A stretch of 64,000 bases of DNA. Origin: Fen-1364 sp049515135 (GTDB lineage Bacteria > Spirochaetota > Spirochaetia > SZUA-6 > Fen-1364). Both the position numbers and the translations under genes were made by a program. The stretch is from the NCBI GenBank assembly GCA_049515135.1, contig JBEKUJ010000002.1, forward strand, positions 62,001 through 126,000, written 5' to 3'. Every line of letters starts with the position of its first letter. Position 1 is the stretch's first letter. The notes under the pieces are model-generated. The model did not search any database. It had not been told where the DNA came from and saw nothing but the letters and a program-made list of their open reading frames with translations. Below are positions 16,750-26,174 of this stretch, piece by piece.

Positions 16750-17146
16750 AAACCCTTTTGCTACCTTTCCTTCTCAGGACACCCGGAAATCCAGCGGGTG
16801 GAAACGATACTCGCGCACAAAAAAAAAGTCAACCCCACGCGGCGCAGTTTTTCCGGGGTTACGGAACCGAAGTGTCACAACTGTTCCCGCCCACTACGCC
16901 GAATGTTTCGTCCGGCGTTCCGCCAACCACAGGTCTCGTGGCAGTTGGTCGGATCCCCTCCCAGATGCAAGGAGAGTATACCGATCAGCCCCCAAAGTGT
17001 CCAGTCCCCAGGGCTCCCGGCATTTCCGCAAAATGCCTGCCCTGGCAAAGCCTCGGGCTTTGTTAGGCCCCTTCCGCACGCCTTTCGGGGCTGGGCTCGC
17101 GTTCGGCCCTCCCTGGCCTCGCTCGCCCTTGCCCTCCATGGCCTGG
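16750..17146. other. Spacer between rpoC and rpsL
   Basis: 397 bases without a recognisable gene. It holds, in minus-strand order, a hairpin AAAGCCCGAGGCTTT (about 17046-17060), a large two-step stem-loop at 17008-17045 with outer stem CCAGGGC/GCCCTGG and inner stem GGCATTT/AAATGCC, and the rpsL promoter. No T run follows the stem-loop, so it would be an imperfect terminator. Short open frames here look non-coding. Confidence 0.5.
16804..16832 (-). promoter_or_regulatory. Promoter upstream of rpsL
   Basis: On the minus strand TTGACT (16827-16832) and TATCGT (16804-16809) are separated by 17 bases, the spacer being partly a run of eight T. This is a good sigma70-type promoter about 55 bases before the rpsL start, so the str cluster can be transcribed independently of rpoBC. 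Confidence 0.6.
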
Positions 17147-20100
17147 CTAGTCCGGTGCCAGCACGCTCTCCGCGCTGGGCAGCTGCGCCTTCTCCGCCTC
17201 CAGCAGAGCCTTCAGCTCCCTTTCCTTCCGCTTCTCCTCGATGATCCTGTTGATCGAAATGTCGAGGTCTTCCATGTTCTCGTCGTACAGCTTGATCTCG
17301 CGGTATTTCCTCATGCCCGTTCCCGCGGGGATCAGGTGCCCGATGATGACGTTCTCCTTCAGGCCGCGCAGGTGATCCACGCTCCCCGAGATCGACGCGT
17401 TGGTGAGAACCCGCGTGGTTTCCTGGAAGGATGCGGCGGAAAGCCAGGAATCGATGTTGAGCGACACGCGGGTGATGCCCAGGAGAATGGGACGCGCGAT
17501 GGCCGGCTGCCCGCCTTCCCGCAGCGTCTTTCTGTTCTCCTCATGGAACTTGTAGCGGTCCACCTGCTGGCCGAAGATGAACGGGGTGTCCCCCACGTCC
17601 ACGATCTCCACCTTCTTCATCATCTGACGGATGATGACCCCGATGTGCTTGTCGTTGATGCGAACGCCCTGAAGCCGGTAGACCTCCTGGATCTCGTTCA
17701 GCAGGTAGCTGTGCAGCTCCGTCTCCCCGAGGATCAGCAGGATGTCGTGCGGGTCCTTGGGACCGTCGCACAGCATGTCCCCCGCGGACACTTCGTCCGC
17801 CTCACGCACCAGGAGGTGCTTGCCCATGGGCACCAAGTGCTTGAACTCCCGGTCGAAGGGGTCTGTGACCACGATGACACGCTTGCCCTTGACGATTCCC
17901 TTGAAGGAGACGCGTCCGCTCACCTTGGCGAGCACTGACGGGATCTTCGGCCGTCGGGCCTCGAACAGCTCGCCGACCCGGGGCAGACCGCCCGTGATAT
18001 CGCTGGTCTTGACGCTCTCCCGAAGCAGCTTGGCAATGATGCGACCGGCCTTCACCTTCTCTCCGTCATCGATGTTCAGATACGCGTTGCCAGGCAGGAA
18101 GTAGCCGGCAAGCTCGTTGCCCTTGTCGTCGCGGATGGTGATGCGCGGCTGGAGGCTCTCCAGGGAATACTCGGTGATTTTTTTCTCGATCTTGCCGGTA
18201 TCCTCGTTGACCTCCTCCTTCAGGGTGGTGCCCAGGACAATGTCGTGGAACTCCACCGTCCCTGTCGCCTCGGCGATGATGGGCTCGGAGAAGGGGTCGA
18301 AGAAGGCGATTGTTTCCTCAGCGGGGACCACCTCCTTCTCCTTGGCGATGAGCTCGGCCCCGTTTCTGATATCGATGACCTGGGGCTGCGCGATGAGGAG
18401 CAGCCTGTCCGTCATGAGCTTCACATAGCAGATCTCGGAGGAGGTTATAGTCTCTCCCTTCCTCTGGATGAGTGGCTCGGCCCCCTTCTTCAGCAGCCTC
18501 TGCCCGTCCTTGACGAGCACCCGGTCTCCCTTCTGCAGATCGTGGCTGGCGAGGATCCTGCGCACCGTCACCGAACCCTTGCGGGTGAAGAGCATGTTGC
18601 CGTTGTCGATGGCCACCGTACTGCCCTGGATCTTCTCCACCCAGACAGGATACTTGAGGTAGATGCGGTTCTCCTCAGAGATCTTGGTGGCCGCCCCTCC
18701 GATGTGGAACGTTCTCATCGTGAGCTGCGTGCCGGGCTGCCCGATGGACTGCGCCGCTATAATCCCGACCGCTTCGCCTATCTCCACGGGCTTGTAGGTT
18801 GCCAGGTTCCTTCCATAACAGTGGGCGCACACGCCGTATTTCGAGTCGCATGTGAGCACGGAGCGTATCCTCACCCCTTCTATGCCCGCGTCCTCGATGG
18901 CCTGCGCGATCTCGTCCGTGATCTCCCCATTCGTGTCAACGATGAGCTCCCCGGTGATTGGGTGCTTGACCTTCTCCAGGGAAGTTCTGCCCGAGATGCG
19001 GTCATGCAGGGCCTCAACGATGTCTTCCCCGTCCTTGATCGCCTTTCGATCAATGCCGTTGATGGTGCCGCAGTCTTCCTCCGCAATGACCACGTCCTGC
19101 GCGATGTCCACCAGCCTGCGGGTGAGGTACCCTGCGTCGGCCGTCTTGAGCGCCGTGTCCGCAAGACCCTTGCGGGCGCCGTTTGTGGAGATGAAGAACT
19201 CGATGACGGAGAGGCCTTCCTTGAAGTTGGACCGGATGGGCAGCTCGATGATGTCTCCCGACGGCTTGGCCATGAGGCCGCGCATGCCGGCGAGCTGGCG
19301 GATCTGGCTCCTGCTTCCGCGCGCCCCGGAGTAGGCCATCATGTACACGGGGTTGAATCCGTCCTTGTCCTTGCGCAGCTCGTCCATGAGCTCATTGGTG
19401 ATCAGCTCATTAGTGGAGCTCCACACTTCGATAACCCGGTTATACCGCTCCTCGTTGGTGATGTGCCCCTGAAGGTACTGGCGCTGGATCTCGTCGACCT
19501 TCGAGTTGGCCTCCTTGATGAGCGGCTTCTTGGCCTCAGGGATGACGATATCGTCCATTCCGATGGTGGCGCCGAACCTGGTGGCGTACTTGAAGCCGAG
19601 GTCCTTGACCGCATCCAGCATCCGCACGGTGACCGCCGGGCCCTTCTCCTTGTAGCAGCGGGCGATGAGGTTCAGGAGCTCCTTCTCACCCATTGAATAG
19701 TTGAGGTACCCAAGGTCCCTGGGGATGTTGTCATTCAGGATGACGCGTCCGGGGGTAGTCTCCAGCCACTGGCCGTCCACTTTCACCTTCACCGTGGCCT
19801 GATAGTCCACGCCACGGGCGTCCACTGAGAGGATGCATTCGTCCAGGGTGGAGAAGTGCTTGCCTTCCCCTTTTGCCCCAGGGCGCTCGCGCGTGAGGTA
19901 GTTGATCCCGAGCACCATGTCCTGGGTGGGCACGGCGATGGGGTGCCCGCTGGCCGGATTGAGCAGGTTCTTCGAGGAAAGGAGCAGGGTCCAGCACTCG
20001 GTCTGCGCCTCGGGAGTGAGAGGAACGTGCACGGCCATCTGGTCGCCGTCGAAGTCCGCGTTGAAAGCGTGGCAGACCAGCGGGTGCAGCTTGATTGCCT

Positions 20101-21400
20101 TTCCTTCCACGAGGATGGGCTCGAAGGCCTGGATTCCCAGGCGGTGCAACGTCGGGGCCCGGTTGAGCATCACCGGATGCTCCTGGACCACCTCCTCCAG
20201 CACTGCCCAGACCTCGGGGCTCTCTTGCTCGACCAGGGTCTTCGCCTTCTTGATATTGTAGACGACGTCCTTCTGAACGAGCTTGCGCATGATGAACGGC
20301 TTGAACAGCTCCAGCGCCATTTTTGACGGAAGTCCGCACTGGTGCAGCTTCAGCTCCGGGCCAACCACGATGACGGACCGGCCCGAATAATCCACGCGTT
20401 TGCCCAGAAGGTTCTGGCGGAACCTGCCCTGCTTGCCCTTGAGCATGTCGGAGAGGGACTTCAGGGGCCGGTTGGCGGCGCCCTTCACCACCCTCTTTTT
20501 CTTGGAATTGTCGAAAAGGGCATCCACAGCTTCCTGGAGCATCCTTTTCTCGTTCCTGATGATGATGTCAGGGGCGTTGAGAGCAAGGAGCCTCTTCAGG
20601 CGGTTGTTGCGATTGATGACCCTGCGATACAGATCGTTCAGGTCAGAGGTGGCGAACCGGCCGCCGTCGAGCTGGACCATGGGCCGCAGCTCAGGCGGAA
20701 TGACCGGGATGACTTCCAGGATCATCCACTCGGGCTTGTTGTTGGACTGGCGGAATTTTTCCACCAACTCGATGCGCTTCAGGAGGCGCTTGTCCGCTTT
20801 GGCGCCCTTTTCGATCATCTTGCGGCGAAGCTCCTCCGCCAGGACGTCGATGTCCACGCCTTCCAGCAGGGTCCGAACGGCTTCCGCGCCCATCCCCGCA
20901 GTGAAGGACATCCCGTAGCGCTCCCGCGCCTCAAGAAACTCCTCCTCGGTGAGGATCTGCATGCGCTTCAACTCCGTGTCGCCCGGATCGATGACGATGT
21001 ACTTTTCATAGAAGAGAATGGAGCGAAGGGCCGCGATCTGCAGGTCAAGGAAGAGCCCGATCCGCGAGGGCACCGAACGGTAATACCAGATATGGGCCAC
21101 GGGGGCTGCCAGCTCGATATGCCCCATGCGCTCGCGCCGGACCTTGAAGTGGGTGACCTCCACGCCGCAGCGGTCGCAGATCACGCCCTTGTACCGGATG
21201 GACTTGAACTTGCCGCAGTAGCACTCCCATTCCTTGGTGGTGCCGAAGATCCGCTCGCAGAACAGTCCATCCTTCTCGGGCCGCAGGGTGCGGTAGTTGA
21301 TGGTTTCGGGCTTCTTGACCTCGCCGTAGGACCAGGCCCGGATCTGGTCCGGTGAGGCAAGCTTGATCAGTATGTGATCGAAATCTTGAAGATCTCGCAT
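17147..21400 (-). CDS. rpoC: RNA polymerase beta-prime subunit
   Basis: 1417 residues, full length. The zinc-binding domain (CYCGKFKSIRYKGVICDRC) is near the N-terminus; the catalytic Mg-binding motif NADFDGDQM is present; the trigger loop and the second zinc site (CDSKYGVCAHCYG) follow. It is separated from rpoB by a 37-base gap whose hairpin lies just before the ribosome-binding site. Confidence 0.98.
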   Translation of the reverse strand: MRDLQDFDHILIKLASPDQIRAWSYGEVKKPETINYRTLRPEKDGLFCERIFGTTKEWECYCGKFKSIRYKGVICDRCGVEVTHFKVRRERMGHIELAAPVAHIWYYRSVPSRIGLFLDLQIAALRSILFYEKYIVIDPGDTELKRMQILTEEEFLEARERYGMSFTAGMGAEAVRTLLEGVDIDVLAEELRRKMIEKGAKADKRLLKRIELVEKFRQSNNKPEWMILEVIPVIPPELRPMVQLDGGRFATSDLNDLYRRVINRNNRLKRLLALNAPDIIIRNEKRMLQEAVDALFDNSKKKRVVKGAANRPLKSLSDMLKGKQGRFRQNLLGKRVDYSGRSVIVVGPELKLHQCGLPSKMALELFKPFIMRKLVQKDVVYNIKKAKTLVEQESPEVWAVLEEVVQEHPVMLNRAPTLHRLGIQAFEPILVEGKAIKLHPLVCHAFNADFDGDQMAVHVPLTPEAQTECWTLLLSSKNLLNPASGHPIAVPTQDMVLGINYLTRERPGAKGEGKHFSTLDECILSVDARGVDYQATVKVKVDGQWLETTPGRVILNDNIPRDLGYLNYSMGEKELLNLIARCYKEKGPAVTVRMLDAVKDLGFKYATRFGATIGMDDIVIPEAKKPLIKEANSKVDEIQRQYLQGHITNEERYNRVIEVWSSTNELITNELMDELRKDKDGFNPVYMMAYSGARGSRSQIRQLAGMRGLMAKPSGDIIELPIRSNFKEGLSVIEFFISTNGARKGLADTALKTADAGYLTRRLVDIAQDVVIAEEDCGTINGIDRKAIKDGEDIVEALHDRISGRTSLEKVKHPITGELIVDTNGEITDEIAQAIEDAGIEGVRIRSVLTCDSKYGVCAHCYGRNLATYKPVEIGEAVGIIAAQSIGQPGTQLTMRTFHIGGAATKISEENRIYLKYPVWVEKIQGSTVAIDNGNMLFTRKGSVTVRRILASHDLQKGDRVLVKDGQRLLKKGAEPLIQRKGETITSSEICYVKLMTDRLLLIAQPQVIDIRNGAELIAKEKEVVPAEETIAFFDPFSEPIIAEATGTVEFHDIVLGTTLKEEVNEDTGKIEKKITEYSLESLQPRITIRDDKGNELAGYFLPGNAYLNIDDGEKVKAGRIIAKLLRESVKTSDITGGLPRVGELFEARRPKIPSVLAKVSGRVSFKGIVKGKRVIVVTDPFDREFKHLVPMGKHLLVREADEVSAGDMLCDGPKDPHDILLILGETELHSYLLNEIQEVYRLQGVRINDKHIGVIIRQMMKKVEIVDVGDTPFIFGQQVDRYKFHEENRKTLREGGQPAIARPILLGITRVSLNIDSWLSAASFQETTRVLTNASISGSVDHLRGLKENVIIGHLIPAGTGMRKYREIKLYDENMEDLDISINRIIEEKRKERELKALLEAEKAQLPSAESVLAPD

Positions 21401-21413
21401 GGACGCCTCCGGT

Positions 21414-21435
21414 GCACATCGCCTTCGCGATGTGC
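21414..21435 (-). repeat. Hairpin between rpoB and rpoC, related to the dispersed repeat
   Basis: Perfect 9-bp stem GCACATCGC/GCGATGTGC with a GAAG loop on the transcript. Read on the minus strand the gap runs CTAG, CGCACATCGCGAAG, then ACCGGAGGCGT, closely resembling the left half of repeat copy A. The GGAGG that follows the hairpin is the rpoC ribosome-binding site, so the element may affect rpoC translation. Confidence 0.55.
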
Positions 21436-21437
21436 GG

Positions 21438-24400
21438 CTAGAACCGGCTCATCTGCCGGTCAATCAACTCTTCATCCCGCTCGGTCAGAGCTATCTGCTT
21501 GTTCTTTGCATCGAAAATGCTCACGTCGAGCGCAAGGCCGCGCATCTCCTGTACCAGGACGTTGAAGCTCTCAGGGATGTCGGGGCTCGTCGAGACCTCT
21601 CCCTTCACGATGCTTTCGTAGATCTTGGCCCGTCCCATCATGTCATCGCTCTTGATGGTGAGCAGCTCCTGGAGCGTGTTGGCCGCGCCGTACGCTTCCA
21701 GCGCCCACACCTCCATCTCTCCCAGCCTCTGGCCGCCGAACTGGGCCTTGCCGCCCAGAGGCTGCTGCGTGACCAGGGAGTAGGGGCCCGTGGATCGGGC
21801 ATGCATCTTGTCGTCCACCAGATGGTGGAGCTTCAGTATATAGATGGTGCCGACCGTGATCTGGTTCTCGAAAGGTTCGCCGCTCTGCCCGTCAAGAAGG
21901 GTCACCTTTGACGAGGTGGGCAGGTTGGCCTCTTTGAGCTTGCCCTCGATCATCTCGTTGGAGGCGGACTGGAACACCGGCGTGGAATACCATTCGTCCA
22001 GCGCCGTTGCCGCCCACCCGAGCTCTGTCTCCATTATCTGTCCCAGATTCATACGAGACGGAACACCCAACGGATTCAGCACGATGTCGATGGACGTACC
22101 GTCCTCCATGTATGGCATCTCCTCCACGGGCAGCACGCGGGCCACAACACCCTTGTTGCCGTGGCGCCCGGCCAGCTTATCGCCCTCCTGCAGCTTTCGC
22201 TTGGCGGCAATCAGGACCTTGACCACCTCTTCGACGCCAGGGTCAAGCTCGTCGCCGTTGACCCTCTTCAGGCGCTGAACGTCGATCACCGTCCCCTCGA
22301 CGCCGTGCGGAACGCGCAGGGAGGTGTCCCGCACCTCCTTGGCCTTCTCTCCAAAGATCGAGTTCAGGAGTTTGAACTCAGGGGTGGAATCGGTCTCGCT
22401 CTTCGGGGTGACCTTGCCAACGAGGATGGAGCCTGCCTTGACCGTGGCGCCCACCCGGATGATCCCCTCTTCGTCGAGCTGCTCGAAGGCATGCTCGTTC
22501 GTGTTGGGGATGTCCCGTGTGATCTTCTCAGGCCCCAGCTTGGTCTCCCGCACCTCCACGGAAAACTCCTTGATGTGGATGGAGCTGAAGGCATCCTGCT
22601 GGACCACACTCTCCGAGACCAGAATGGCGTCCTCGTAGTTGTAGCCGTTCCACGGCATGAATGCGCACAACAGGTTTCGGCCCAGGGCAAGCTCGCCCTG
22701 ATACGTTGCCGGGCCGTCGGCAATCACGTCTCCGGCCGCCACGTGCCTGCCTACCTGGACAATCGGCTTCTGCGTGTAACAGGTGTCCTGGTTGGTGCGC
22801 TGGTACTTCAGCAGCGCGTATACGTCCTCGTCCCGCCTGGCCTCGTCCGGCTTGATCCGTATCTCGAGGCTGGTGACGTTGGTGATGGTCCCCGCCCGCC
22901 GCGCAATGACGCACACCCCGGAATCGTAAGCCGTCTTTGCCTCCATCCCCGTGCCCACGCGCGGGGGCTCGGGAGAGATGAGTGGCACGGCCTGGCGCTG
23001 CATGTTGGACCCCATGAGGGCCCGGTTGGCGTCGTCGTGCTCGAGGAACGGGATCAGCGACGCGGATACCGAAATGATCTGCTTCGGAGAGACGTCCATG
23101 TACTGGATGTCTTCCGGTGCCCGCGAGATATAGTCGCCGCCCTTGCGCACGGAGACCTGCTTCTCCAGGAACTCCCCCTTGGGGGAGAGGACCGCGTTGG
23201 CCTGGGCGATGTAGTAGCGCTCTTCATCCATGGCGGAAAGGTACTCGATGTCGTTGCTGACCTTGCCATTCTTAACCTTGCGGTAGGGGGTCTCCAGAAA
23301 CCCGTACTCGTTCACCCGGGTATAGTTTGCCAATGAAACGATCAGCCCGATGTTCGGACCTTCGGGGGTCTCGATGGGACACATCCTGCCGTAATGCGTG
23401 TAGTGCACGTCGCGCACCTCGAAGCCGGCCCGGTCACGGGAAAGACCCCCCGGCCCCAGGGCATTCAGCCTGCGCTTGTGAGTCAGCTCGGCAAGAGGGT
23501 TGACCTGGTCCATGAACTGGGAGAGCTGGCTGGAGCCGAAGAACTCCTTGATCGTGGCCACGATGGGCTTGATGGAGATGAGGTCCTGCGGCTTGATGGT
23601 GTCCGCTTCCTTCAGGGACATTCTTTCCTTGGCAATCCTCTCCATGCGCGTGAAGGCGACCTTCAGCTGGTTGGTGAGCAGTTCTCCCACGGAACGCACG
23701 CGGCGGTTGCCCAGATGGTCGATGTCGTCAACGTTGTTTTCCCCGATGTAGACCCTGATCAGCCAGGTCATCGTGTTGATGATGTCTTCCTTGATCAGCG
23801 TATGGGTCTTCACCTGCTCGGAGTAGTCGAACTTCTTGTTCAGCTTGTAGCGGCCAACCCGTCCCAGGTCATAGCGCCGGCTGGAGAAGAACATGGAATG
23901 CAGGTCCTTTTCAGCGTTCTCGATGGTGATGGGCTCTCCCGGCTTTATGATCGAATACACGCGAAGAATGGCATCGTCCTTGGAGATCTCTTCCTGGCCC
24001 GCCGACTCCTTGGTGAACTTCACCTCTTCCCTCTCGAAGCAGTTGAGGATGATGGGCGAATGGAGCGACTTCTCGTTCTCGAAGTCGATGAGGAAGATCT
24101 CCTTTACTCCGGCGTGGACAAGCTCTTCAACGTCGTGGGGGTGGATCTTGTCCCCCGCGCGGTAGAGCGTCTTCTGACCTTCGCCTTCCTTGGTGGTGAC
24201 GCCGCGGGCAAAGTTGCGCCCGACCAGGCGTTCCTTGTCCTCGCGGTTGTCGGTCACCTTGACCTTCTCCACCTTGTAGAACAGCTCGATGATCGACTCC
24301 CGCGTCTCATAGCCCAGGGCGCGCAGAAAGATTGTTGCAAGGATCCTCTTCTTGCGGTCTATCTTGGCGTAGATGAGCTCCTTCTTCTGGTCTATCTCGA

Positions 24401-24935
24401 ACTCCAGCCACGAGCCGCGATAGGGAATGATCCGCGAGGAGAAGACGCCCTTCTCATGGGAGAAGATGACGCCGGGAGACCTGTGGATTTGGCTGACCAC
24501 AACGCGCTCCGCGCCGTTGATGACGAAAGTGCCCTTGTCGGTCATGATGGGGATGTCCCCCATGTAGATCTCTTTCTGCCTGATCTCACCCGTGTTGAGG
24601 AAGATCAGGTTGATCTTGGCCTTCAGCGGGATGGCGAAGGTGAGACCTTTCTGCTTGCATTCCTGCTCGCCGAACTTGATGTTCTGCTCATCCAGCGAAT
24701 AGCCGCAGTACTCCAGGAGCATGTCCCCGTTGGGGCTTTCGATCGGGAACGTGGATAGGAAAACTTCTTCTAGCCCCTGCTTCAGGGGCGGCTCTGCCTT
24801 CTGAAGGGTCTTGCGCTGGAGAAACCTCTCGTAGGAGGAGAGCTGGATGTCGACGAGATTGGGGATCTCCATGACATCGTCGTAGCCCCTGCCAAAAAGA
24901 ATACGCTTGATCTTCTTGGACTTGTCCAGAATCAT
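21438..24935 (-). CDS. rpoB: RNA polymerase beta subunit
   Basis: 1165 residues. The rifampicin-cluster region reads GSSQLSQFMDQVNPLAELTHKRRLNALGPGGL. Here the residue commonly S in E. coli (S531 region, ...RRLSALGPGG) is N (RRLNALGPGG), an association seen in rifampicin-insensitive spirochaetes. The conserved PYMEDGTSIDIVLNPLGVPSRMN and GGKAQFGGQRLGEMEVWALEAYGA blocks are intact. The ATG at 24935 follows GGGGGGATGA. Confidence 0.97.
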   Translation of the reverse strand: MILDKSKKIKRILFGRGYDDVMEIPNLVDIQLSSYERFLQRKTLQKAEPPLKQGLEEVFLSTFPIESPNGDMLLEYCGYSLDEQNIKFGEQECKQKGLTFAIPLKAKINLIFLNTGEIRQKEIYMGDIPIMTDKGTFVINGAERVVVSQIHRSPGVIFSHEKGVFSSRIIPYRGSWLEFEIDQKKELIYAKIDRKKRILATIFLRALGYETRESIIELFYKVEKVKVTDNREDKERLVGRNFARGVTTKEGEGQKTLYRAGDKIHPHDVEELVHAGVKEIFLIDFENEKSLHSPIILNCFEREEVKFTKESAGQEEISKDDAILRVYSIIKPGEPITIENAEKDLHSMFFSSRRYDLGRVGRYKLNKKFDYSEQVKTHTLIKEDIINTMTWLIRVYIGENNVDDIDHLGNRRVRSVGELLTNQLKVAFTRMERIAKERMSLKEADTIKPQDLISIKPIVATIKEFFGSSQLSQFMDQVNPLAELTHKRRLNALGPGGLSRDRAGFEVRDVHYTHYGRMCPIETPEGPNIGLIVSLANYTRVNEYGFLETPYRKVKNGKVSNDIEYLSAMDEERYYIAQANAVLSPKGEFLEKQVSVRKGGDYISRAPEDIQYMDVSPKQIISVSASLIPFLEHDDANRALMGSNMQRQAVPLISPEPPRVGTGMEAKTAYDSGVCVIARRAGTITNVTSLEIRIKPDEARRDEDVYALLKYQRTNQDTCYTQKPIVQVGRHVAAGDVIADGPATYQGELALGRNLLCAFMPWNGYNYEDAILVSESVVQQDAFSSIHIKEFSVEVRETKLGPEKITRDIPNTNEHAFEQLDEEGIIRVGATVKAGSILVGKVTPKSETDSTPEFKLLNSIFGEKAKEVRDTSLRVPHGVEGTVIDVQRLKRVNGDELDPGVEEVVKVLIAAKRKLQEGDKLAGRHGNKGVVARVLPVEEMPYMEDGTSIDIVLNPLGVPSRMNLGQIMETELGWAATALDEWYSTPVFQSASNEMIEGKLKEANLPTSSKVTLLDGQSGEPFENQITVGTIYILKLHHLVDDKMHARSTGPYSLVTQQPLGGKAQFGGQRLGEMEVWALEAYGAANTLQELLTIKSDDMMGRAKIYESIVKGEVSTSPDIPESFNVLVQEMRGLALDVSIFDAKNKQIALTERDEELIDRQMSRF

Positions 24936-24944
24936 TCATCCCCC

Positions 24945-25000
24945 CTAATGCACACCACAGTGGTATCCGGTAGGCGTGGCCGCCCGCATTAGTCGTGCCA
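24945..25000 (+). repeat. Dispersed palindromic repeat, copy C
   Basis: CTAATGCACA, hairpin ACCAC-A-GTGGT (24954-24964), ATCCGGTAGGCGT, then AGTCGTGCCA. Its ends match copy A base for base but the hairpin arms differ while still pairing. It lies directly upstream of the rpoB ribosome-binding site. Confidence 0.72.
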
Positions 25001-25019
25001 ACACCCTGATAAATGACTG

Positions 25020-25047
25020 ACCACCGGCGGTTCTCCCCGCCGGTGGT
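25020..25047 (-). terminator. Strong stem-loop between rplL and rpoB
   Basis: Perfect 11-bp inverted repeat (ACCACCGGCGG/CCGCCGGTGGT) with a six-base loop. No T run follows it on the minus strand. Its position, between rplL and rpoB, is where many bacteria have an attenuator and RNase III processing site that lowers rpoBC relative to ribosomal-protein expression; that role is inferred. Confidence 0.5.
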
Positions 25048-25083
25048 TTGTCATCGAGTAGATACAAAGGTACGCGCGCGGAT

Positions 25084-25149
25084 CGCTGCGCCCACCACGC
25101 TCACGCGGTGGTACGCAGCGGGACCGCGCCTCCCACGGTACTCCGTGGG
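25084..25149 (-). other. Two further hairpins in the rplL-rpoB gap
   Basis: A nested hairpin at 25084-25120 (outer stem CGCTGCG/CGCAGCG, inner stem ACCAC/GTGGT) and a second at 25132-25149 (CCCACGG/CCGTGGG). With the stem-loop at 25020-25047 and repeat copy C, nearly the whole 233-base gap is structured RNA. Confidence 0.5.
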
Positions 25150-25168
25150 GTTGCGCGTCGAGACGCTC

Positions 25169-25555
25169 TTACTGAATCTCAACGACCGCGCCAGCCGCTT
25201 CCAGCTGCTGCTTGATCTTCGCGGCGTCGTCCTTGGAGATATTCTCCTTGAGCGTCTTGTTGCCCGCTTCAACCAGATCTTTCGCCTCCTTGAGACCGAG
25301 GCCCGTGATGGCGCGGACTTCCTTGATCACAGGAATTTTCTTGGCCTCGTCGAAGCTCTTGAGGATGACGGTGAACTCCGTCTTTTCCTCGGCTGCCGGG
25401 CCGGCCGCCGCGGCCGCGGGCCCCGCCGCCATCGCCACCGGCGCTGCCGCCGTGACGCCGAACTTCTCTTCCATCATCTTGACGAGCTCGGAGACCTCGA
25501 GGACCGTCTTCGAGGCGATCGCTTCCAGGATCTCCTCATTTGTTAGTACTGCCAT
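25169..25555 (-). CDS. rplL: 50S ribosomal protein L7/L12
   Basis: 128 residues. The N-terminal dimerisation helix (LTNEEILEAIASKTVLEVSELVKMM), the Ala/Gly-rich hinge and the C-terminal factor-binding domain (EKTEFTVILKSFDEAKKIPVIKEVRAI ... GLKEAKDLVE) are all present. L12 dimers on L10 form the stalk that recruits translational GTPases. Confidence 0.98.
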   Translation of the reverse strand: MAVLTNEEILEAIASKTVLEVSELVKMMEEKFGVTAAAPVAMAAGPAAAAAGPAAEEKTEFTVILKSFDEAKKIPVIKEVRAITGLGLKEAKDLVEAGNKTLKENISKDDAAKIKQQLEAAGAVVEIQ

Positions 25556-25616
25556 TTATCTTCTCCTTCCTTGTTTTCTCACCGCCAGCTGGCACAGGTG
25601 TTGAAGACTGGCGGGG

Positions 25617-26159
25617 CTATTTCTGTTCGGCTTTCTTCTTGTCGGCAACCGCCGCAAGCGTCCTCACGAGTTTCGAGGACACGCCGTTCATGACGTACAT
25701 CAATGTCATCAGGGGCGCATTCATGGTCCCCATGAGCGATGCCAGGAGCTGGAGGCGGCCAGGCAGCCTGGAAAGTGCCTCGATCTCCTTGGGGCCGAAG
25801 ACCTTCCCGCTCACGACGCCGCCCTTGATGGTCAGGGGCGCGCTCCTTGTAAAGTCCACCAGGACTTTGGCAGCAGGGCTGGGGTCCTTGCCAAGGAATG
25901 CCAGCGCAGTGGGCCCTTCCAGCATGGCAGAGACATCCGGCAGGCCTGCCTCTTTCATTGCTATGCGAGCGAAGGCGTTTCTCACCACGCGGTAGGTGGT
26001 CCCCTGCTCGCTGAGCTTGGCCCGCAGCTCGATCATCTGCGGAAAGGTGAGCCCGCGGAAATCGGAGAGAATCAGGTCCGGCGTCCTGGCGAAGTCTTCC
26101 TTCAGCTTCGTCACTGCCTTCGTCTTGTACTGCTGTATCTTCTTGACCGTGGTAGCCAT
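25617..26159 (-). CDS. rplJ: 50S ribosomal protein L10
   Basis: 180 residues. L10 anchors the L12 dimers to 23S rRNA. The N-terminal part (LILSDFRGLTFPQMIELRAKL, then YRVVRNAFARIA) is typical. Only 15 bases separate it from rplA, so the L10-binding leader RNA seen in other phyla has no room here. Confidence 0.96.
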   Translation of the reverse strand: MATTVKKIQQYKTKAVTKLKEDFARTPDLILSDFRGLTFPQMIELRAKLSEQGTTYRVVRNAFARIAMKEAGLPDVSAMLEGPTALAFLGKDPSPAAKVLVDFTRSAPLTIKGGVVSGKVFGPKEIEALSRLPGRLQLLASLMGTMNAPLMTLMYVMNGVSSKLVRTLAAVADKKKAEQK

Positions 26160-26174
26160 TGTTCTTCCTACTCC

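Noticed and set aside
17008..17060. Intrinsic terminator after rpoC
   Set aside because: The stem-loop is strong but no T run follows on the minus strand; recorded only as structure in the spacer.
26160..26174. L10 leader RNA before rplJ
   Set aside because: Only 15 bases separate rplA and rplJ, too few for the leader structure.
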